From: Allopontixanthobacter sp041741895
Lineage (GTDB): Bacteria > Pseudomonadota > Alphaproteobacteria > Sphingomonadales > Sphingomonadaceae
Length of the DNA stretch: 9,633 nucleotides
Assembly: GCA_041741895.1 (NCBI GenBank)
Contig: JBGSJO010000115.1
Coordinates: 1-9,633 of the forward strand
Direction of reading: 5' to 3'
The notes beneath the pieces are model-generated. The model saw only the letters and a list, made by a program, of their open reading frames with translations, had not been told where the DNA came from and made no database searches. The position numbers and the translations under genes are program-made. Shown in pieces: positions 7,205 through 9,633 of the stretch. The first letter of the stretch is position 1. Every line of letters starts with the position of its first letter.

Positions 7205-8668
7205 ATGACTGACCATGACCGTTTTTGTAACGCTGCCGAAGAACTACTTGGGACGCGCGGCTTTACCAGAGATCCCGAGCTGATGACCCCGTGGCTGACC
7301 GACTGGCGCGGCAGGTATCACGGGGCGGCGCTCGCGCTGACATCCCCGGCAGACACTTCGCAAGTGTCTGCCCTGGTCAAATTATGCGATGAATATGATG
7401 TCGCCATTGTGCCTCAGGGCGGAAACAGCGGAATGTCCGGCGGGGCCACACCAGATGCCAGCGGAAATGCGATCATCCTGTCGCTGCGGCGAATGAACAA
7501 GATCATCGAATGGGATGCAGAAGGGCAAAAGGTGACCTGTCAGGCAGGCGTGATCCTGCAGACATTGCACGAAGCGGCGGCTGCCAGCGATCTTCGCTTT
7601 CCCCTGACCCTGGGCGGCAAGGGTTCCGCGACGATTGGCGGGCTGATATCCACCAATGCAGGGGGTACCCAGGTACTGCGACACGGAACAATGCGTTCGC
7701 AAGTTCTGGGGCTGGAAGCGGTCATGGCGGATGGTTCCGTGTTCGGGTCGCTGGTTCCGCTTAAAAAGGACAATCGCGGATTCGATCTCAAACAGTTGTT
7801 GATCGGATCGGAAGGCACGCTGGGGATTGTGACCGGTGCGACCTTGCGGTTATTGCCCGCTATCGGCGGCAGGGTGGTTGCCTGGGTCGGCATCGATTCG
7901 ATCTCCGGCGCGCGCAAATTATTGCTGCATTGCGAATCGGCATCATCGGAAATGCTGGAAGGGTTCGAGGTTTTGCCGCGGCATTGCCTGTCTGCAGTGC
8001 TGGATCATTTGCCGGACGCCCGTTCACCCTTGGCAGATAGCCATGAATGGAACGTTCTGATCGAATGGGTTGCGCCGGCCGGGTCGGAAGATGCGATGCG
8101 GAACATTTCCGAGGGAATACTGGAAACCGCGCTGCAAAGCGGATTGATTGCTGATGCCGCGCTTGCTGCCAACGAAACACAGTCGGACGCTATGTGGTTG
8201 CTGCGCGATTCGATTTCTGCAGCCGAACGCGCGATCGGGCCCGCGATGCAACATGACATTTCCGTTCCGGTCGCGGCGATGGCTACCTTCGTAGAGGAAA
8301 CCGTACCGGCGGTGGAGGCAAAATTCCCTGGCACCAGGGCTCTGGCCTTCGGTCACCTGGGCGATGGCAACGTGCATTTCCATGTCGTGGCCCCTGATGG
8401 CGCTACTGCAGGCGAATGGGAGGAAGGTGCAGGCAAGGCCATCAGCATGTTCGTCCACGACCGGGTCACGCAGTTCGGCGGATCGATCAGCGCCGAGCAC
8501 GGCATCGGCCAAATGAAACGAGATGAACTGGGCCGGTTAGGCGATCCTGTCACGCTCTCCCTCATGCGGAGCGTCAAACGGGCGCTGGACCCGGCGAACC
8601 TGCTCAACCCGGGCAAGCTGGTGCCGGGTCTTGGCGGCACCACCGCAAACGAACCTCATGGTGTATAG
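7205..8668 (+). CDS. FAD-binding oxidoreductase, GlcD / D-2-hydroxyglutarate dehydrogenase type
   Basis: This 487-residue flavoprotein has a VAO/PCMH-type FAD domain followed by the FAD-oxidase C-terminal domain. The FAD pyrophosphate loop is PQGGNSGMSGG at 70-80. GGLISTNAGG at 145-154 and the RHGTMRSQVLGLEAVMADG region around 159-177 resemble D-2-hydroxyglutarate dehydrogenases, and GSEGTLGIVTGATLRL at 201-216 completes FAD binding. In the C-terminal half, QHDISVP at 349-355, H384 and H391 of FGHLGDGNVHFH, and E431-H432-G433 of SAEHGIG match the metal/substrate site, and LDPANLLNPGK at 461-471 is the family's closing motif. It should oxidise a D-2-hydroxyacid to the 2-oxoacid, passing electrons to a carrier. 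D-2-hydroxyglutarate is the best guess, with D-lactate or glycolate as alternatives. No GlcE/GlcF partners are adjacent, favouring a single-subunit enzyme. The in-frame ATG at 7127 adds 26 residues unlike the family; MTDHDRFCNAAEELLG from 7205 is the natural start, preceded only by a weak GTGG. Confidence 0.93.
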   Translation: MTDHDRFCNAAEELLGTRGFTRDPELMTPWLTDWRGRYHGAALALTSPADTSQVSALVKLCDEYDVAIVPQGGNSGMSGGATPDASGNAIILSLRRMNKIIEWDAEGQKVTCQAGVILQTLHEAAAASDLRFPLTLGGKGSATIGGLISTNAGGTQVLRHGTMRSQVLGLEAVMADGSVFGSLVPLKKDNRGFDLKQLLIGSEGTLGIVTGATLRLLPAIGGRVVAWVGIDSISGARKLLLHCESASSEMLEGFEVLPRHCLSAVLDHLPDARSPLADSHEWNVLIEWVAPAGSEDAMRNISEGILETALQSGLIADAALAANETQSDAMWLLRDSISAAERAIGPAMQHDISVPVAAMATFVEETVPAVEAKFPGTRALAFGHLGDGNVHFHVVAPDGATAGEWEEGAGKAISMFVHDRVTQFGGSISAEHGIGQMKRDELGRLGDPVTLSLMRSVKRALDPANLLNPGKLVPGLGGTTANEPHGV

Positions 8669-8713
8669 ATCCGCCTGGAATTCCTCCGGCCTTGCCTATG
8701 GGGCCACCAGCCC

Positions 8714-8740
8714 TTAAAGCGCGCGCTTCACGCGATTTAA
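8714..8740. repeat. Imperfect inverted repeat upstream of the SapC-family gene
   Basis: TTAAAGCGCG at 8714-8723 faces CGCGATTTAA at 8731-8740, a 10-base inverted repeat with one mismatch around a 7-base centre. Nested in it is a perfect 12-base palindrome, AAGCGCGCGCTT, at 8717-8728. It lies 45 bases after the FAD-enzyme stop and 65 bases before the SapC start. It could be an operator, or a terminator for the upstream gene; no T-tract follows, so a protein-binding site is at least as likely. Confidence 0.45.
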
Positions 8741-8763
8741 GCAACCGGCATCTCGATCCGGCT

Positions 8764-8782
8764 GCAGTCTTAACAATACTGC
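8764..8782 (+). promoter_or_regulatory. Small inverted repeat just upstream of the sapC ribosome binding site
   Basis: GCAGT at 8764-8768 and ACTGC at 8778-8782 form a 5-base inverted repeat around an AT-rich 9-base centre (CTTAACAAT), followed by TTTT at 8783-8786. It may be a regulator site or a weak hairpin in the leader. The stem is short enough that chance is a real alternative. Confidence 0.25.
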
Positions 8783-8794
8783 TTTTCAAATATT

Positions 8795-8800
8795 GGAGAA
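8795..8800 (+). promoter_or_regulatory. Ribosome binding site that fixes the SapC start
   Basis: GGAGAA lies 5 bases before the ATG at 8806 (7 bases from the GGAG core). It is the clearest Shine-Dalgarno in the window. It decides in favour of 8806 over the in-frame ATG at 8692, whose extra residues would be translated from the inverted-repeat-bearing gap. Confidence 0.8.
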
Positions 8801-8805
8801 ATTTC

Positions 8806-9606
8806 ATGGCCAGCGCGCCGCAACCCTCCCTGCCCCTGTTTTACAACGACTTGATGCCGCTCAACAGCCGCGATCATGCGAATTGGAAGATTAAGTCGCT
8901 CGACACGGCGAAATGGCTGATTGGCCAGCACGCCATCCCCTTGACGGTGGACGAATTCGTTCAGGCGCAGCGCGATTTCCCGATTGTATATTCGTCGGGT
9001 GACAACCCATTGCCGCTAGCGCTGATGGGATTGAACGAAGGAGTAAACACCTTTGTAAACGACCAGGGCAAGATCGACGATCCGATTTACATCCCGGCGT
9101 ATATTCGCCGCTACCCCTACATGCTCGCGAAGCTGACACCAGATACCGAAGAGCTTTCGCTTTGCTTTGATCCAACCAATGAATCGATCGGTGAATTCGA
9201 CGAGGGCAATCCATTATTTGACGAAGATGGCAAACCCTCGCAGGCGACGAACGACGTCCTGCAATTCTGTGAACGGTTCGAACAGGCCGGTGCGCGCACC
9301 AAATCCTTCATCGACGAACTGAAGAAGCATGACTTGTTGATGGATGGCGAAATCTCCATTTCGCGGAATGAGAATCCGGACCAGCCTTTCGTTTATCGCG
9401 GCTTCCAGATGATCAATCAGGAAAAGCTGCAGGATTTGCGCGGCGATATTTTGCGCACCTGGAATCAGAACGGGATGTTGGCGCTGATCCACGCCCAGAT
9501 TTTCTCGCTCGACCTGATGCGGAATATCTTCTCGCGCCAGCTTGAACAAGGCAAGGGACCACAGGTTTCGGGCGCCGCCCAGACCGCCAGTGCCGATGCA
9601 AGCTGA
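8806..9606 (+). CDS. SapC family protein
   Basis: The product is 266 residues, normal for the family (Pfam SapC, PF07277). Recognisable features are the opening LPLFYNDLMPLNSRDHANWKI, DFPIVYSSGDNPLPLALMGLNEGVNTFVN at 58-85, the signature YIPAYIRRYPYMLAKL at 95-110, SLCFDP at 118-123, PLFDEDGKPS at 136-145 and NGMLALIHAQIFSLDLMRN at 222-240. The family is named after a Campylobacter S-layer gene, but its biochemical role is not established. In sphingomonads and caulobacters it is often found with TonB-dependent receptors and tryptophan-halogenase-like proteins, suggesting a part in glycan uptake; none of these is seen within the window. There is no signal peptide or membrane segment, so a cytoplasmic location is likely. 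The final ~20 residues are Ala/Ser/Gln-rich and look disordered. It must not be confused with the SapC peptide-transporter permease of enterobacteria, which shares only the name. Confidence 0.9.
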   Translation: MASAPQPSLPLFYNDLMPLNSRDHANWKIKSLDTAKWLIGQHAIPLTVDEFVQAQRDFPIVYSSGDNPLPLALMGLNEGVNTFVNDQGKIDDPIYIPAYIRRYPYMLAKLTPDTEELSLCFDPTNESIGEFDEGNPLFDEDGKPSQATNDVLQFCERFEQAGARTKSFIDELKKHDLLMDGEISISRNENPDQPFVYRGFQMINQEKLQDLRGDILRTWNQNGMLALIHAQIFSLDLMRNIFSRQLEQGKGPQVSGAAQTASADAS

Positions 9607-9633
9607 TCGAAATAAACGATAGTCTGGATCAGA

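Noticed and set aside
7059..7205. N-terminal extension of the secreted-protein frame up to an ATG at 7205 on the minus strand
   Set aside because: It would overlap the start of the divergent flavoprotein gene, place 49 extra residues of no recognisable character before a good signal peptide, and leave no room for promoters.
8714..8740. CtrA-type TTAA-N7-TTAA site in the sapC upstream gap
   Set aside because: The TTAA half-sites are 19 bases apart, not 7, and no other pair has the right spacing.
1..9633. A defence island, mobile element or CRISPR-like system
   Set aside because: All genes but one belong to well-known housekeeping or metabolic families. There are no direct-repeat arrays, transposases, integrases or nuclease partners, and the UvrD and DEAD-box proteins have ordinary full-length architectures.

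Overview
The window looks like ordinary chromosomal DNA from an alphaproteobacterium, most probably a member of the Sphingomonadales (Erythrobacteraceae/Sphingomonadaceae type). The reasons are the moderately high GC content, the mostly weak Shine-Dalgarno sequences, the style of the UvrD, RsmD and DEAD-box proteins, and a SapC-family protein of the kind common in sphingomonads and caulobacters. This placement rests on recalled family resemblance and not on a search. I see no transposase, integrase, tRNA, rRNA, CRISPR array, phage gene or toxin-antitoxin pair.

Layout. Positions 1-1035 (+) hold the 3' part of a Rieske non-heme iron oxygenase alpha subunit that runs in from upstream. Positions 1086-4882 (+) hold an information-processing cluster: an RluB/RsuA-type pseudouridine synthase, then RsmD (16S rRNA m2G966 methyltransferase) joined by a 4-base ATGA overlap, then after 66 bases a UvrD/PcrA DNA helicase with its C-terminal Tudor-like domain. 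A DEAD-box RNA helicase (4907-6346, -) converges on uvrD with only 24 bases between the stop codons. Upstream of it on the same strand is a small secreted protein of unknown function (6477-7058, -). A 146-base divergent gap separates that gene from a GlcD/D-2-hydroxyglutarate-dehydrogenase-type FAD enzyme (7205-8668, +). A 137-base gap with inverted repeats then leads to a SapC-family gene (8806-9606, +).

How the genes fit together. Three of the seven genes act on RNA, two of them on rRNA (pseudouridine synthase and RsmD; the DEAD-box protein is a general RNA remodeller). UvrD serves DNA repair and possibly transcription-coupled repair. The FAD enzyme and the Rieske oxygenase are metabolic oxidoreductases with no evident link to each other. 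SapC has none of its usual neighbours (TonB-dependent receptor, tryptophan-halogenase-like protein) within the window.

I did not find a convincing undescribed multi-gene system. The items most worth a second look are the four-cysteine secreted orphan, the inverted repeats before sapC, the perfect -10 box inside a G4/C4 inverted repeat before the DEAD-box gene, the DAPY variant of the RsmD catalytic motif, and the disordered helicase tail that ends in a short hydrophobic motif.
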